Made by a program: the position numbers and the translations under genes. 64,000 nt of DNA from Igneacidithiobacillus copahuensis. GTDB lineage: Bacteria > Pseudomonadota > Gammaproteobacteria > Acidithiobacillales > Acidithiobacillaceae. The notes below the pieces were generated by a model. That model ran no database searches and was not told the origin of the DNA. It saw only the letters and a list, made by a program, of their open reading frames with translations. Position 1 is the stretch's first letter, and each line of letters opens with the position of its first letter. The DNA is taken from contig NZ_JAAXYO010000048.1 of NCBI RefSeq assembly GCF_018854015.1, positions 1-64,000 on the forward strand, written 5' to 3'. This document shows positions 15,018-23,933 of this stretch, in pieces.

Positions 15018-17978
15018 TTAGTGCTTGTTGCGCGCTGAGCGCCGCAGCCGAGATTGCAGACGCCGCGCCATTTCACCAAAGAGCTCCGTCTGCGTCGGGT
15101 GCGGATGAATGGCGCTGCCCACCTGTTCCAGCGTCAGTTCGCCATGGACCATCAACACGGCCTCGCCGACCAGGGTATCGGCGTGATCCGCCAGGAAATG
15201 CACCCCGACGATACGCTGGCTCTGCTTGTCCGCGACCAACTTGATCAAGCCGTCGGTCTCGCCGGTCATCATCGCCTTGGCGTCGATGGACAAGGGTACC
15301 TTGACCTCTGCTACATCCATCCCAGCGGCCTTGGCCTGCTCACCGGAAAGACCGACGAAGGCCACCTGCGGGCGGGTGAAGGTCACGCCACTGTCCTTGC
15401 GTTGATCATAGCGCGCCGACTCACCCAGCAGATTGGCCGCCGCTACTCGCCCTTGTTGGCCGGCCGTATGGGCAAGCATGTAGCCGCCGATGACGTCCCC
15501 GACGGCAAAGATATGCGGCACATTGGTCTGACAGCGATCATTGGTGGCAATGGCGCCGCGTTCGCCCAGCTGTACGCCGGCCTTGTCCAGTTGCAGGGCT
15601 TCGGTATTCGGGCGTTTTCCGGTCGCAATCAGCAGTAGCTCGGCGACATAGTCGTGTTCCTGACCTTCTCCGTCACGATAGCATACCGTCACATCTCCCT
15701 TGCCACCGCTGATCTTCTGCACCGCCACACCGGTCCGCACCGTAAGACGCGGGCTGTTCTTGGCCAGCACCGCCATCAGTTGCTCAGCAACCTCTTTCTC
15801 CATTTCGGCGACCGGACGTGGCAGGGCCTCCAGCACCAGCACCTCGGCACCGAAATCGTGGAACATCTGCGCCATTTCCATACCAATGGCTCCGGCGCCG
15901 ATGACACAGAGTTTCTTCGGGGGCACAGCAAGGTCCCAGACCGTATCCGAGGTCACCGCAGCACCAGCGGCCAGCGTTTCCTGCGCGCCAGGAATGGGTG
16001 GCACGAAGGCCGGCGCACCAGTGGCAATAACGCAGGCGCCGAAGCTCAGGCTGCGGGCGTCCTTGCCGGTGATTTCGACGCTATGCGGCCCAGTGAACCG
16101 AGCGAAGCCTTCCAGTACCTGAATCTTCATACCTTGGTCAGTCTTCAGCGCCATCTCACCGCGTGTCTGCAGGATGCTGCGGCGATGTTTTTCCAGTTGC
16201 GCCCAATCCAGCTTGGCTTCGCCCAGGGCGATACCCATGGCGGCATCGTGGGCGCGATCGCGAATGCGGTCGGCCGCCGCGCGCCAGGCCTTGGAGGGAA
16301 TACAACCGCGCCAGAGACACTCGCCTCCGGGATAGGGGGCATTGTTCACCAACGTCACCCGGATGCCATGCTCGGCCAGCTCCCGCGCACAATCCTCACC
16401 ACCGGGGCCACCGCCGATGACCAGTACCTGGGTATCGTAATCGCCCTCGGGGATGACGGGACCGCTGCTTCCGGCCCAAGCCTCGGGCTGCTCGATGGCC
16501 GTTTTCAGATCCTTGAGGAATGCCGCCGCCTCCGCCCCGTTGACCACCCGGTGGTCGGCGGTGATGGTGATCGGCATGCCCTGCGGACCCGTCGCCGCCA
16601 CCGCGAGGATCGCCGCCGTACCCGGAGTGACGATGGCATCGAATTGACTGATGCCATACATACCCATGTTGGAAATGGTGAAGGTGGGATTCTGATACTC
16701 CGGCGGGCTCATGCGCCGCTTGCGCGCCTTCTCCAGCAAAGGCTTCCACGCCGCCTGCAGTTCACGCAGGGAATGGCTGGCCACGTCGCGCAAGACGGGT
16801 ACCACCAGACCGCCATCTTCCGTGGTGGCAGCAATACCAATATCGTGTGGCCGATTGTCGACGATGCGATCCCCCGGCTGATAGGCGGCGTTGATCAGGG
16901 GATGCTTTGCGAGGGCCGCGGAGGCAGCCTTGGCCAGGGCCACGGTGACCGAAACCCCGCTGGCCTTGGCCAGGCGCAGCAGCGCCTCCGGCTGCACGTG
17001 GATGGTCACATGAAATACCGGGATACTGAGGGAAGCCGTCATGGCCTGACTGATGGCCTTTTCGATGGCAGTCATCGCACGGCCATTGCCAGGCACCGGC
17101 GTTGCTACCGGGACGGTAACGGCAGCCGGCGCGGAACTCTGGGCGAAGACATCGGCAGCCACAATGACGCCGGCGGGACCCGACCCACGAACCCCTTCCA
17201 GAGACACACCGCGCTCCCCGGCCAGCAGGCGGGCATAGGGGCTGGCCGCAGCGCTCGTCGGCCGGGCGGCCGGCTGGACGGCGCCACTCGTCCGCAGCGG
17301 AGCTTGCGCGCTGGCAGCGGGAGTGGGCGCAGGGGGCATGGGCGCAGGGGCCGCCGTTTCTGCAGTGGGCTTGGTGGGCATCGCAGCCCCCGAGGCGGTA
17401 TCGCGCCGCACCTGCGTGGGCTCATCCACCAGATAGGCAATGGGTTCGCCCACCGGGACTACGGCATCTGCCGCCACCAAGGGGCCGGACAGAAAACCAG
17501 AGCGGAAGACTTCGACATCCATAATGGCCTTGTCGGTTTCCACCGTCGCCACGACGTCACCGCGCTCGACACGCTCACCGGGCTGTTTTTCCCAGGAGAC
17601 CAGCACGCCTTCCGTCATGGTGTCCGACAGTTGCGGCATCTTGATGGCATACCCCAGGTCAGCGCCAGGCGTGGCTGGCCCAGACGTCGCGCTGCTCGAT
17701 GTCGGTGCCGGACTGGCCTCCACGCTCACGTCAGGGCTATCGACCAGATAGGCAATGGCTTCACCTACCGGCACTACGGCGTCGACGGCTGCCAGCGGGC
17801 CAACCAGGTAGCCGGAGCGGAAGACCTCGACGTCCATGATGGCCTTGTCGGTTTCCACCGTCGCAACCACGTCCCCGCGTTCGACGCGCTCGCCGGGTTG
17901 CTTTTCCCAGGAGACCAGCACGCCTTCCGTCATGGTATCCGACAATTGGGGCATTTTGATGACGTATGCTTCAGCCAT
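15018..17978 (-). CDS. pdhC-lpd: Fused pyruvate dehydrogenase E2 (acetyltransferase) and E3 (dihydrolipoamide dehydrogenase)
   Basis: A 986-residue fusion carrying out the last two steps of pyruvate dehydrogenase. Order: lipoyl domain 1 (1-80, lipoyl Lys45), lipoyl domain 2 (106-186, Lys150), Ala/Pro linker, E1/E3-binding domain (245-278), acetyltransferase domain (about 300-500, His476), then a complete FAD/NAD dehydrogenase (about 512-986) with GGGPGG, redox disulfide Cys554/Cys559 in GGECLWRGC and the HPHPTQTE catalytic tail. The acetyltransferase motif HRxxDG reads HRVVNG, so the usual Asp is Asn. Normally E2 and E3 are separate chains. pdhB lies 51 bases upstream. Confidence 0.94.
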   Translation of the reverse strand: MAEAYVIKMPQLSDTMTEGVLVSWEKQPGERVERGDVVATVETDKAIMDVEVFRSGYLVGPLAAVDAVVPVGEAIAYLVDSPDVSVEASPAPTSSSATSGPATPGADLGYAIKMPQLSDTMTEGVLVSWEKQPGERVERGDVVATVETDKAIMDVEVFRSGFLSGPLVAADAVVPVGEPIAYLVDEPTQVRRDTASGAAMPTKPTAETAAPAPMPPAPTPAASAQAPLRTSGAVQPAARPTSAAASPYARLLAGERGVSLEGVRGSGPAGVIVAADVFAQSSAPAAVTVPVATPVPGNGRAMTAIEKAISQAMTASLSIPVFHVTIHVQPEALLRLAKASGVSVTVALAKAASAALAKHPLINAAYQPGDRIVDNRPHDIGIAATTEDGGLVVPVLRDVASHSLRELQAAWKPLLEKARKRRMSPPEYQNPTFTISNMGMYGISQFDAIVTPGTAAILAVAATGPQGMPITITADHRVVNGAEAAAFLKDLKTAIEQPEAWAGSSGPVIPEGDYDTQVLVIGGGPGGEDCARELAEHGIRVTLVNNAPYPGGECLWRGCIPSKAWRAAADRIRDRAHDAAMGIALGEAKLDWAQLEKHRRSILQTRGEMALKTDQGMKIQVLEGFARFTGPHSVEITGKDARSLSFGACVIATGAPAFVPPIPGAQETLAAGAAVTSDTVWDLAVPPKKLCVIGAGAIGMEMAQMFHDFGAEVLVLEALPRPVAEMEKEVAEQLMAVLAKNSPRLTVRTGVAVQKISGGKGDVTVCYRDGEGQEHDYVAELLLIATGKRPNTEALQLDKAGVQLGERGAIATNDRCQTNVPHIFAVGDVIGGYMLAHTAGQQGRVAAANLLGESARYDQRKDSGVTFTRPQVAFVGLSGEQAKAAGMDVAEVKVPLSIDAKAMMTGETDGLIKLVADKQSQRIVGVHFLADHADTLVGEAVLMVHGELTLEQVGSAIHPHPTQTELFGEMARRLQSRLRRSARNKH
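17496..17960 (-). repeat. Direct repeat: two near-identical lipoyl-domain segments
   Basis: Residues 7-56 and 112-161 of the E2-E3 fusion are identical over 50 positions, encoded by 17811-17960 and 17496-17645 (offset 315 bases). The DNA copies differ at scattered, mostly third-codon positions. The segments diverge after the shared FRSG. This points to a domain duplication kept similar by selection or by exchange between the copies. Confidence 0.9.
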
Positions 17979-18004
17979 ATCTCACCATTTCAAAATAGGT
18001 GGGC

Positions 18005-18024
18005 GGCGCCCCTCGCGGGGCGCC
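18005..18024 (-). other. Intercistronic stem-loop between pdhB and the E2-E3 gene
   Basis: A perfect 8-bp GC stem (GGCGCCCC with GGGGCGCC) closed on the minus-strand RNA by GCGA, a GNRA tetraloop. No proper T tract follows. It sits between the pdhB stop and the ribosome binding site of the E2-E3 gene, so it may stabilise mRNA ends or lower read-through, setting subunit ratios; that role is inference. Confidence 0.6.
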
Positions 18025-18029
18025 GGAAA

Positions 18030-19007
18030 TTACTTACCCAGCAGTTTTTTGGCTGCTGCGACTACGTCGTCGGCATTGGGAATGGCCGCCTTTTCCAGGC
18101 GGCGATTGTAGGGGATGGGCACGTCCTTCGCGTGTACGCGCACGGGTGCGGCGTCGAGCTCGAAGAAGGCATCTTCGTTGATCAATGCCATCACCTCGGC
18201 ACCCACTCCCACCGGGGCCTCATCTTCCTCGACGATCAGGGCACGGTGGGTCTTGCGCACACTGGCAGCAATGCCTGCACGATCCAGAGGTTTCAGGGCA
18301 CGCAGGTCGATGACTTCGGCCTCGATCCCCTCCTTGGCCAGACGCTCCGCCGCCTGCAGTGCCCAGTGGACACTGATGTTATAGGCAAAGATGCTCAGAT
18401 CCCGCCCCGGACGCATCACTTCCACGCCTTCCAGCGGGGTAAAGAACTCCTCGTCCGGCACCTCGCCTTTCAGGTTATACATGCTTTCATGTTCGATAAG
18501 CACGACTGGATCGTCGGAGCGCACGGCACTCTTGAGCAGGCCATAGGCGTCGCGGGGGGTGGCGGGGGTCACGACGCGCAGGCCGGAAATCCCCATGAAT
18601 ACCTTTTCCATCCGTGCCGAGTGCTGTGCCCCCAACTGATGCGCGGTGCCGCCGGGCACCCGCATGACGAAGGGGCAGCGAATCTTGCCGCCAGACATAT
18701 AGTGGATCTTGGCAGCGTTGTTCATGAGCTGATCCATCGCCAGCCAGGCGAAGTTGACACTCATGATTTCGACGATGGGGCGACAACCAAGCATGGCTGC
18801 ACCAACCCCGATACCGGTATAGCTATTCTCCGAAATCGGGGTATCAATTACCCGCTCCGGACCATATTTCGCGTAGAGACCCGATGTCGCCTTGTAGGTC
18901 CCCCCGGCCACACCAATATCCTCGCCCATCGCAAACACCAACGGATCCCGTGCCAGCTCCTCGTCGTGGGCACGCAAAATGGCCTGCCAATACATCATCT
19001 CTGCCAT
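18030..19007 (-). CDS. pdhB: Pyruvate dehydrogenase E1 component, beta subunit
   Basis: A 325-residue transketolase-fold subunit that forms the alpha2-beta2 E1 with PdhA. Recognised from MGEDIGVAGG, the PISENSYTG segment, the PGGTAHQLGAQHS region and VEEDEAPVGVGAEV. E1 beta contributes to the thiamine diphosphate site. It begins 2 bases after the pdhA stop with GAGGGGG as ribosome binding site. The two-subunit E1 differs from the single-chain AceE of enterobacteria. Confidence 0.95.
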   Translation of the reverse strand: MAEMMYWQAILRAHDEELARDPLVFAMGEDIGVAGGTYKATSGLYAKYGPERVIDTPISENSYTGIGVGAAMLGCRPIVEIMSVNFAWLAMDQLMNNAAKIHYMSGGKIRCPFVMRVPGGTAHQLGAQHSARMEKVFMGISGLRVVTPATPRDAYGLLKSAVRSDDPVVLIEHESMYNLKGEVPDEEFFTPLEGVEVMRPGRDLSIFAYNISVHWALQAAERLAKEGIEAEVIDLRALKPLDRAGIAASVRKTHRALIVEEDEAPVGVGAEVMALINEDAFFELDAAPVRVHAKDVPIPYNRRLEKAAIPNADDVVAAAKKLLGK

Positions 19008-19009
19008 GC

Positions 19010-19981
19010 TTACGCCCCCTCTGCCACATACACATACCGCTCCAGATCCTCGACCCGGGGCTCCGGACTTGCGAGAGCAAAGCGGACGATCTCGTTCTCA
19101 ATCTGCTCCAGGATTTCCTCGTCCATCGCCTGGAAAGCAGCGGCATCGATGATGCCCGCTTCTTCCAGTCGTTTCTTGAAGATGCCGATGGGATCACGCT
19201 GCGCCCACTGCTCCACTTCCTCCTTGCTGCGATAGGCGCCGGAGTCGGACATGGAGTGCCCACGCAGACGGTAGGTCATCAACTCGAGAAAATAGGGCTC
19301 TTTCTTTTCGCGGACATGGGTGATGGCCTTCTCTGCCTCCGCCATGACCACATCGATGTCCTGACCATCCACCTGGGAAGCCGCGATCTTATAGGGGGCG
19401 ACGCGCAGGTACTGATTGATCTCGGAGGAGGCGCGCTCGATGGCCGTACCGATACCGTAGAGATTGTTTTCGCAGACGAAGAGCACCGGTAGCTTCCATA
19501 GGCTGGCCATATTCATGGTTTCATGAAAAGTACCCTGATTGTTAGCGCCATCGCCAAGAAAACAGATGGCGATTTCGTCCCCACCGCGCAGCTTGATGGC
19601 CTTGGCAAAGCCGGCGGCAAGAGGGAAAGGGCCACCGACCAGGGCATAGCCACCCATGAAATGATGATCGACGTCATAGATGTGCATGGAACCACCGCGA
19701 CCGCGGGAAGAACCGGTTTCCTTGCCGTAGAGCTCGGCCATAACCTCTTTGGGATCGGCACCGCACTGGATTGCGTGAATGTGGTCACGATACCCGGTAA
19801 CCACATAGTCCTGTCCCTTGCGTGCCTTTTCCAGGACCCCAATGGCACAGGCCTCCTGGCCGGGATAGAGGTGGAGAAAGCCACCGATCTCCCGTTCCTG
19901 ATAAGCCTGGGCGCATCGCTCTTCAAAACGACGCGCAAAAAGCATTTCACGCAGCAGGCGCTTTCGGTCGCTGGCTTCCAT
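19010..19981 (-). CDS. pdhA: Pyruvate dehydrogenase E1 component, alpha subunit
   Basis: Decarboxylates pyruvate with thiamine diphosphate. A 323-residue subunit with the ThDP/Mg motif GDGANNQGTFHE, GRGGSMH and the phosphorylation-loop equivalent YRLRGHSMSDSGAYR. The ATG at 19981 is chosen because GGGGGA lies 5 bases upstream and the family's conserved region (LLREMLFARRFEE) starts just after; the frame continues to a TTG at 20038. First of the pdhA-pdhB-E2/E3 set. Confidence 0.95.
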   Translation of the reverse strand: MEASDRKRLLREMLFARRFEERCAQAYQEREIGGFLHLYPGQEACAIGVLEKARKGQDYVVTGYRDHIHAIQCGADPKEVMAELYGKETGSSRGRGGSMHIYDVDHHFMGGYALVGGPFPLAAGFAKAIKLRGGDEIAICFLGDGANNQGTFHETMNMASLWKLPVLFVCENNLYGIGTAIERASSEINQYLRVAPYKIAASQVDGQDIDVVMAEAEKAITHVREKKEPYFLELMTYRLRGHSMSDSGAYRSKEEVEQWAQRDPIGIFKKRLEEAGIIDAAAFQAMDEEILEQIENEIVRFALASPEPRVEDLERYVYVAEGA

Positions 19982-20072
19982 ATTCCCCCAAAGATCATAA
20001 CCGATAGATCGTGCCATGATCGCAAAGGGGTTGGACAAGCGTCAAGCGGAGCGCTGCCGCCCCGCAACCACT

Positions 20073-20327
20073 TCAATTCCCGTTCAGGGAACGCTCGATA
20101 TTCGGTAGTGCCGCCCCAACGCCGGCGCCGACCGCGCCACCAACAGCCGCTCCCACCGCAGGATTACCAGCGACGACAGTACCTAGAACGGCGCCTCCGG
20201 CGGCGCCGATAGCGCCACCACTCAGGGCACGCTGGCCGGTAGGGCTCATATTGGCGCAACCCGCCAAGCCGGCGACCAGTAATAGCAGAACCGCCGATTT
20301 TACGATACGGCCTGTCATGATGTTCAT
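20073..20327 (-). CDS. Small glycine-zipper lipoprotein
   Basis: An 84-residue lipoprotein: basic n-region, hydrophobic core, lipobox LAGC, then a glycine/alanine zipper (GGAIGAAGGAVLG and VGGAVGAGVGAAL) typical of small outer-membrane or membrane-inserting glycine-zipper proteins. The ATG at 20327 has AGAGGAG 6 bases upstream; the frame is open to 20516 but that part overlaps the preceding gene. It lies 22 bases after the Pro-rich secreted protein gene and about 90 bases before pdhA. Confidence 0.8.
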   Translation of the reverse strand: MNIMTGRIVKSAVLLLLVAGLAGCANMSPTGQRALSGGAIGAAGGAVLGTVVAGNPAVGAAVGGAVGAGVGAALPNIERSLNGN

Positions 20328-20349
20328 ACGATCTCCTCTTCTCTGAATC

Positions 20350-20694
20350 TTAGTGATGCCAATCGCGATGCCAGCCATCATCCCCGTCACGATCGCGTCC
20401 GTGCTGCCAACGACCGGCCCATGGCGGTGGGCCCGGACGCCAGCGCGGTGCTGGCTGATATACCACCACCCGAGGTGGCGGAGAAGCGTAATAGACCCGA
20501 CGGGGCGGCGGCGCATAAATCACCGGTGGAGCGACATAGTAACGGGGCGCATCCCCCAGATACAGACTCAGGCCCGGGACCGCAACCCCAAGATTCAAAT
20601 CGTCGGCACTTGCACCCACGCTGTAGCCTAGGGAGGCAAGGCCCAACAACGCCCCCACCATTGCAGCAACAACTTTTTTGTCAAAGAATTTCAT
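20350..20694 (-). CDS. Secreted proline/tyrosine-rich protein of unknown function
   Basis: A 114-residue protein with a cleavable signal peptide (about 1-30, ending ASA). The mature part is rich in Pro, Tyr and Arg with PPPRRVYY-like elements, and a His/Asp/Trp-rich C-terminus. I cannot assign a family with confidence. The ATG at 20694 is preferred because of the signal peptide and AGAGGTG 5 bases upstream; the frame extends to 20739. It probably forms a pair with the glycine-zipper lipoprotein downstream. Confidence 0.7.
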   Translation of the reverse strand: MKFFDKKVVAAMVGALLGLASLGYSVGASADDLNLGVAVPGLSLYLGDAPRYYVAPPVIYAPPPRRVYYASPPPRVVVYQPAPRWRPGPPPWAGRWQHGRDRDGDDGWHRDWHH

Positions 20695-20800
20695 GGCGAC
20701 ACCTCTGTGTTCAGATCCTTCGGATAGACTGCTAAGCAAAGTACATGCCGGAAATTAAGGTGTTGGAATATCAACGCTCTACCATCGTGCTGGTTTCGGC

Positions 20801-20824
20801 AACTGTCGCCAAATGTCGACAGTT
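20801..20824 (-). terminator. Stem-loop after the c-di-GMP operon
   Basis: A perfect inverted repeat, AACTGTCG and CGACAGTT with an 8-base spacer, lies 4 bases beyond the stop of the last c-di-GMP gene. There is no T tract, so it is either an imperfect terminator, a 3' mRNA stabiliser or a protein site for the secreted-protein gene that follows on the same strand. Confidence 0.45.
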
Positions 20825-20828
20825 TCGC

Positions 20829-23800
20829 CTAGGGCGCGGGCTCGTCTCCATTGCCAGGAATCTCTCGCTGACGCTCGGCAAGGATTTGGCTCTGGAGGTC
20901 GCGCAGCGCCTCCTCCACGTCCTGCCAGTAGCGATTGTGCGGAGAATCGGCTCCGCCCGCCAAAGCGCGGGAGAGCATCGACTGATACCGGCGATAGGCG
21001 ATGTGCAGAGGTTCTCCTGGCGTGTAGCCTAAGCGAGACAAGGCGGCATCATAGGGACCATCGCGGCGTAAGGCGCTCTCCAGAACGAACAATTGTCGCC
21101 CCAGCGGCTGCAGGGTCTTTTTGATCACTGCGTGAATACTTAGAATCCCCGCAAATAATCCGAACAATGTGGCCGGTCTTACACCGTCCAGGCGCAGAGG
21201 GGCTTCCAGAAAACGGCGCAGATCCTTGAAGGGAAGAGGCCGACTGATGCCATAGCCCTGCAACTTAGCGACCCCGAGCGTCAGAAGCACATCGAGGATT
21301 TCAGCAGTTTCGACACCTTCGACCACCAGCTCCACGCCGATTTCCTCCGCGAGATCCTGCAGGACCCGGATGAAGTGCAGATCCTCCGGGTGATCTGGCA
21401 AAGCGCGCACAAAATGTTGATCTACCTTGATTTTGTCAATTGGTAGATCGCGCAGGCGCTGCAGTGAGGCATAAGCGGTACCCACATCATCGAGAGCCAG
21501 ATGGATGCCCATGCCACGAATCTCAGCCATCACCTCTGCCGCCACGGGCTGATCGAGGAAATCTCCACCTTCCAGAATCTCCATGGTGATGCGTTCCGGC
21601 GACACAGGGCTTGCCGCCAGGACACCGCGCAGGCAAGGCAGGCAGTAACGCGTGAATGATTGTGCCGGGATATTGAAGGAAAGCCCCAGGAGCCAGCCCT
21701 CCTTCTCCAGGGCGCTGATGTCCTGCAGAGCGGCTGTGAGCAGTTGCCAGCTCAGGTTTTGGATCTCCTCTAGTTTGAGATGGGGAAGAAATTCTGCCGG
21801 GGTCAGGACACGGCCATCCACATCCCGCAGACGGGCAAGAGCCTCCACTCCCCGGACACCACCATCAAAACCGTCGATGATCGGCTGATACCAGACCTCC
21901 AGGGCGTTTTCGGCCAGTAGACGTTGCGCGAGGGTGCGTGCCTTGGTTTCCAGTTCCTGCCCAGCAATGGCCCAACTGTGCAAACGATCGGCCTTGTGTG
22001 CCTTGGCCAAGCTCAATGCCTGCCGCGCCTGGCGCAGGAGACTATCGAGGTAATGTTCCTCATCACCGGCGAGCATTGCCACACCTATGCTGGCTGCCAA
22101 CTGCAGCTTGCCGTCAGGCAGCGCAAAATCGATGCCGAGCGCCGCTTCCACATCGTCGAGCTTCTGCCGCAGACCCCGCACACCACCCACGACAGAAAAC
22201 AGCAGGATGAATTCATCACCCCCAAGACGCGCCACCAGATCGCCCAGCCCCAAAACACTCTCCAGACGTTCCCGTACGAGCGCCAGGATTTGGTCTCCAG
22301 TCTGGCGTTGGAAGCGCTCGTTGATTTGATGGAAATCATCGATGTCCAGCACCGCCAGGGCCGCCCCCTCCCCACTCTCTACGACCTGAAAGTGAAACCT
22401 GGTATAGGCTTGTTCCAGCCGCGAGCGATTCGCGGCACCGGTAAGGGGATCGAAGTCCGCCAGAAGATCCAGCATTCCCTGGGCTTGTTCCAGCGCATCC
22501 CGGCGCTGCCAGAGGCTCAAAATCAGGCCGAAGCTTTCCGCAACCTGCTGCAAGAATGGTTCGACAGCATTCGTCGTCTGGTTTTGCTCTCGCAGTAAAC
22601 AGAGCAACACGCCCCAGGCTTGGGAACGACCCTCCAGGAATATGGGCTGGGCGATTGCGCAACACAGATCTTCTCTCGCCAACGACTCTTTCAACGAGGC
22701 GAGCAGTACACAGTCCTGTATGCGGTCGATGCGCTGTACATTGCCACGATGCAGCGCCCGGCCCACCAACGTCTGGGGTACTTCTCCAGCCGTCCCCACG
22801 GGCAGGGAGAGATCTTTCAAGGCAACAAACTGGCGATCGGTACTCGCCATGGCCAGCAAGTTCACGATGGATTCTTTGCTATCGGCCTGCAGGAGAAAAC
22901 AACTGTGAATGCTAGTTTCCTGGACTACCGCATCGCAGATCGCAGGGTAGAGATCGAGTAGATTCTTCACCCGCAATAAACGATGATGAATGACGAGCGC
23001 CGCCGATTGGAATTGCCGCAAGCCAAGCAAGGAATCCGCATTTTTGATCGCTGTGCGATAAAAAATCCAAAGGAGGATCATCAGCGCAACAAACGGCAGA
23101 CTAAGCTGCAACCATTGCGCAAAAGAAAGGGTATCCAGCCAACCGCTGCCGCGCCAGCGCATCTCCAGATCCCAGGGTAGGTCCAGTATGGGAGCCCGTA
23201 CCCGCTGCAGATCGGAGATATTCTGCCGGTCGGGCGGCCCCCAGTGACCATCGGCATCGAGTTCCGCGATGGGTTGACCAAAGTGCTCTACCAAGACCAC
23301 CACTCCCGGTTGAGGCACCTCACTTAGCAAATCCCGCATGGCAATCGGTTGGCCCAGAAAACCTGCCGGTTTTCCCCGTGCATCGTAGAGAGGGATACGT
23401 GTGGGAACGATCCACAACCCATACCTCGGCGCATAGAGGGGTTCGGCAACGAGCCAGTCGGGTTCGTCACTGGCAGTAAAAAACGCGCTCTCCGGGACCA
23501 TGGCATGTGGACTTTGTGCGCGATTGGTCGACCAAACAATGGTATTTCCACTGCCATCCTGGATATTGATCGCCAGAGAATTACGGTGGTTCTTCTGGTA
23601 ACTCTCCAGAGCCTTTCGGCTCTCGAGATCCGGATAGGGCGACTGCCCCGCATCAAAATGCAAGGTTTCCCGCAAAAACAGCAGATCATGAAAATGGCCA
23701 TCCAGACGTCGCCGTATCTGCTGTACCATGGTATTGAGCTGATGCGCTTTGAGATGGAAGAAGTTTTCCTGCTGACGCTCTATTTCTGTGCGGGCCTGCC

Positions 23801-23933
23801 AAACATACAGCAGGAAAAATATGATGGCGATACCCCCAAAAAACCCACGGATACTGCGCCGTAGTCGCCGGCGTCGTCGATTAAAGTCGTGCTGACCTTG
23901 CGCGGCGAGCATGGCGAAGTCAGACTTGGGCAT
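20829..23933 (-). CDS. Membrane GGDEF-EAL protein with periplasmic sensor and GAF domain
   Basis: A 1034-residue c-di-GMP protein. An N-terminal membrane segment (about 30-47) and a second one (about 275-297) flank a CACHE-like periplasmic sensor. Then come a GAF domain (about 320-480), GGDEF (motif at about 569) and EAL (about 680-915). GGDEF is intact but the RxxD inhibition site is lost (GLGD). The EAL domain keeps the EAL glutamate, MEILE, the DD pair, IKVDQ and VVEGVET, while the loop after DD reads DVGTAYASL. A C-terminal helical region (about 920-1034) is shared with the two upstream neighbours. Start ATG has no clear ribosome binding site; it overlaps the gene before it by 14 bases. 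Confidence 0.88.
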   Translation of the reverse strand: MPKSDFAMLAAQGQHDFNRRRRRLRRSIRGFFGGIAIIFFLLYVWQARTEIERQQENFFHLKAHQLNTMVQQIRRRLDGHFHDLLFLRETLHFDAGQSPYPDLESRKALESYQKNHRNSLAINIQDGSGNTIVWSTNRAQSPHAMVPESAFFTASDEPDWLVAEPLYAPRYGLWIVPTRIPLYDARGKPAGFLGQPIAMRDLLSEVPQPGVVVLVEHFGQPIAELDADGHWGPPDRQNISDLQRVRAPILDLPWDLEMRWRGSGWLDTLSFAQWLQLSLPFVALMILLWIFYRTAIKNADSLLGLRQFQSAALVIHHRLLRVKNLLDLYPAICDAVVQETSIHSCFLLQADSKESIVNLLAMASTDRQFVALKDLSLPVGTAGEVPQTLVGRALHRGNVQRIDRIQDCVLLASLKESLAREDLCCAIAQPIFLEGRSQAWGVLLCLLREQNQTTNAVEPFLQQVAESFGLILSLWQRRDALEQAQGMLDLLADFDPLTGAANRSRLEQAYTRFHFQVVESGEGAALAVLDIDDFHQINERFQRQTGDQILALVRERLESVLGLGDLVARLGGDEFILLFSVVGGVRGLRQKLDDVEAALGIDFALPDGKLQLAASIGVAMLAGDEEHYLDSLLRQARQALSLAKAHKADRLHSWAIAGQELETKARTLAQRLLAENALEVWYQPIIDGFDGGVRGVEALARLRDVDGRVLTPAEFLPHLKLEEIQNLSWQLLTAALQDISALEKEGWLLGLSFNIPAQSFTRYCLPCLRGVLAASPVSPERITMEILEGGDFLDQPVAAEVMAEIRGMGIHLALDDVGTAYASLQRLRDLPIDKIKVDQHFVRALPDHPEDLHFIRVLQDLAEEIGVELVVEGVETAEILDVLLTLGVAKLQGYGISRPLPFKDLRRFLEAPLRLDGVRPATLFGLFAGILSIHAVIKKTLQPLGRQLFVLESALRRDGPYDAALSRLGYTPGEPLHIAYRRYQSMLSRALAGGADSPHNRYWQDVEEALRDLQSQILAERQREIPGNGDEPAP

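Noticed and set aside
17496..17960. The lipoyl direct repeat considered as a mobile or CRISPR-like repeat
   Set aside because: Both copies are in frame within one gene and encode lipoyl domains; there are only two units.
15654..19235. A 1193-residue open frame on plus opposite the pdh genes
   Set aside because: It is antisense to three highly conserved genes, has no ribosome binding site or domain, and its His/Arg/Gly-rich composition is what GC-rich antisense frames give.
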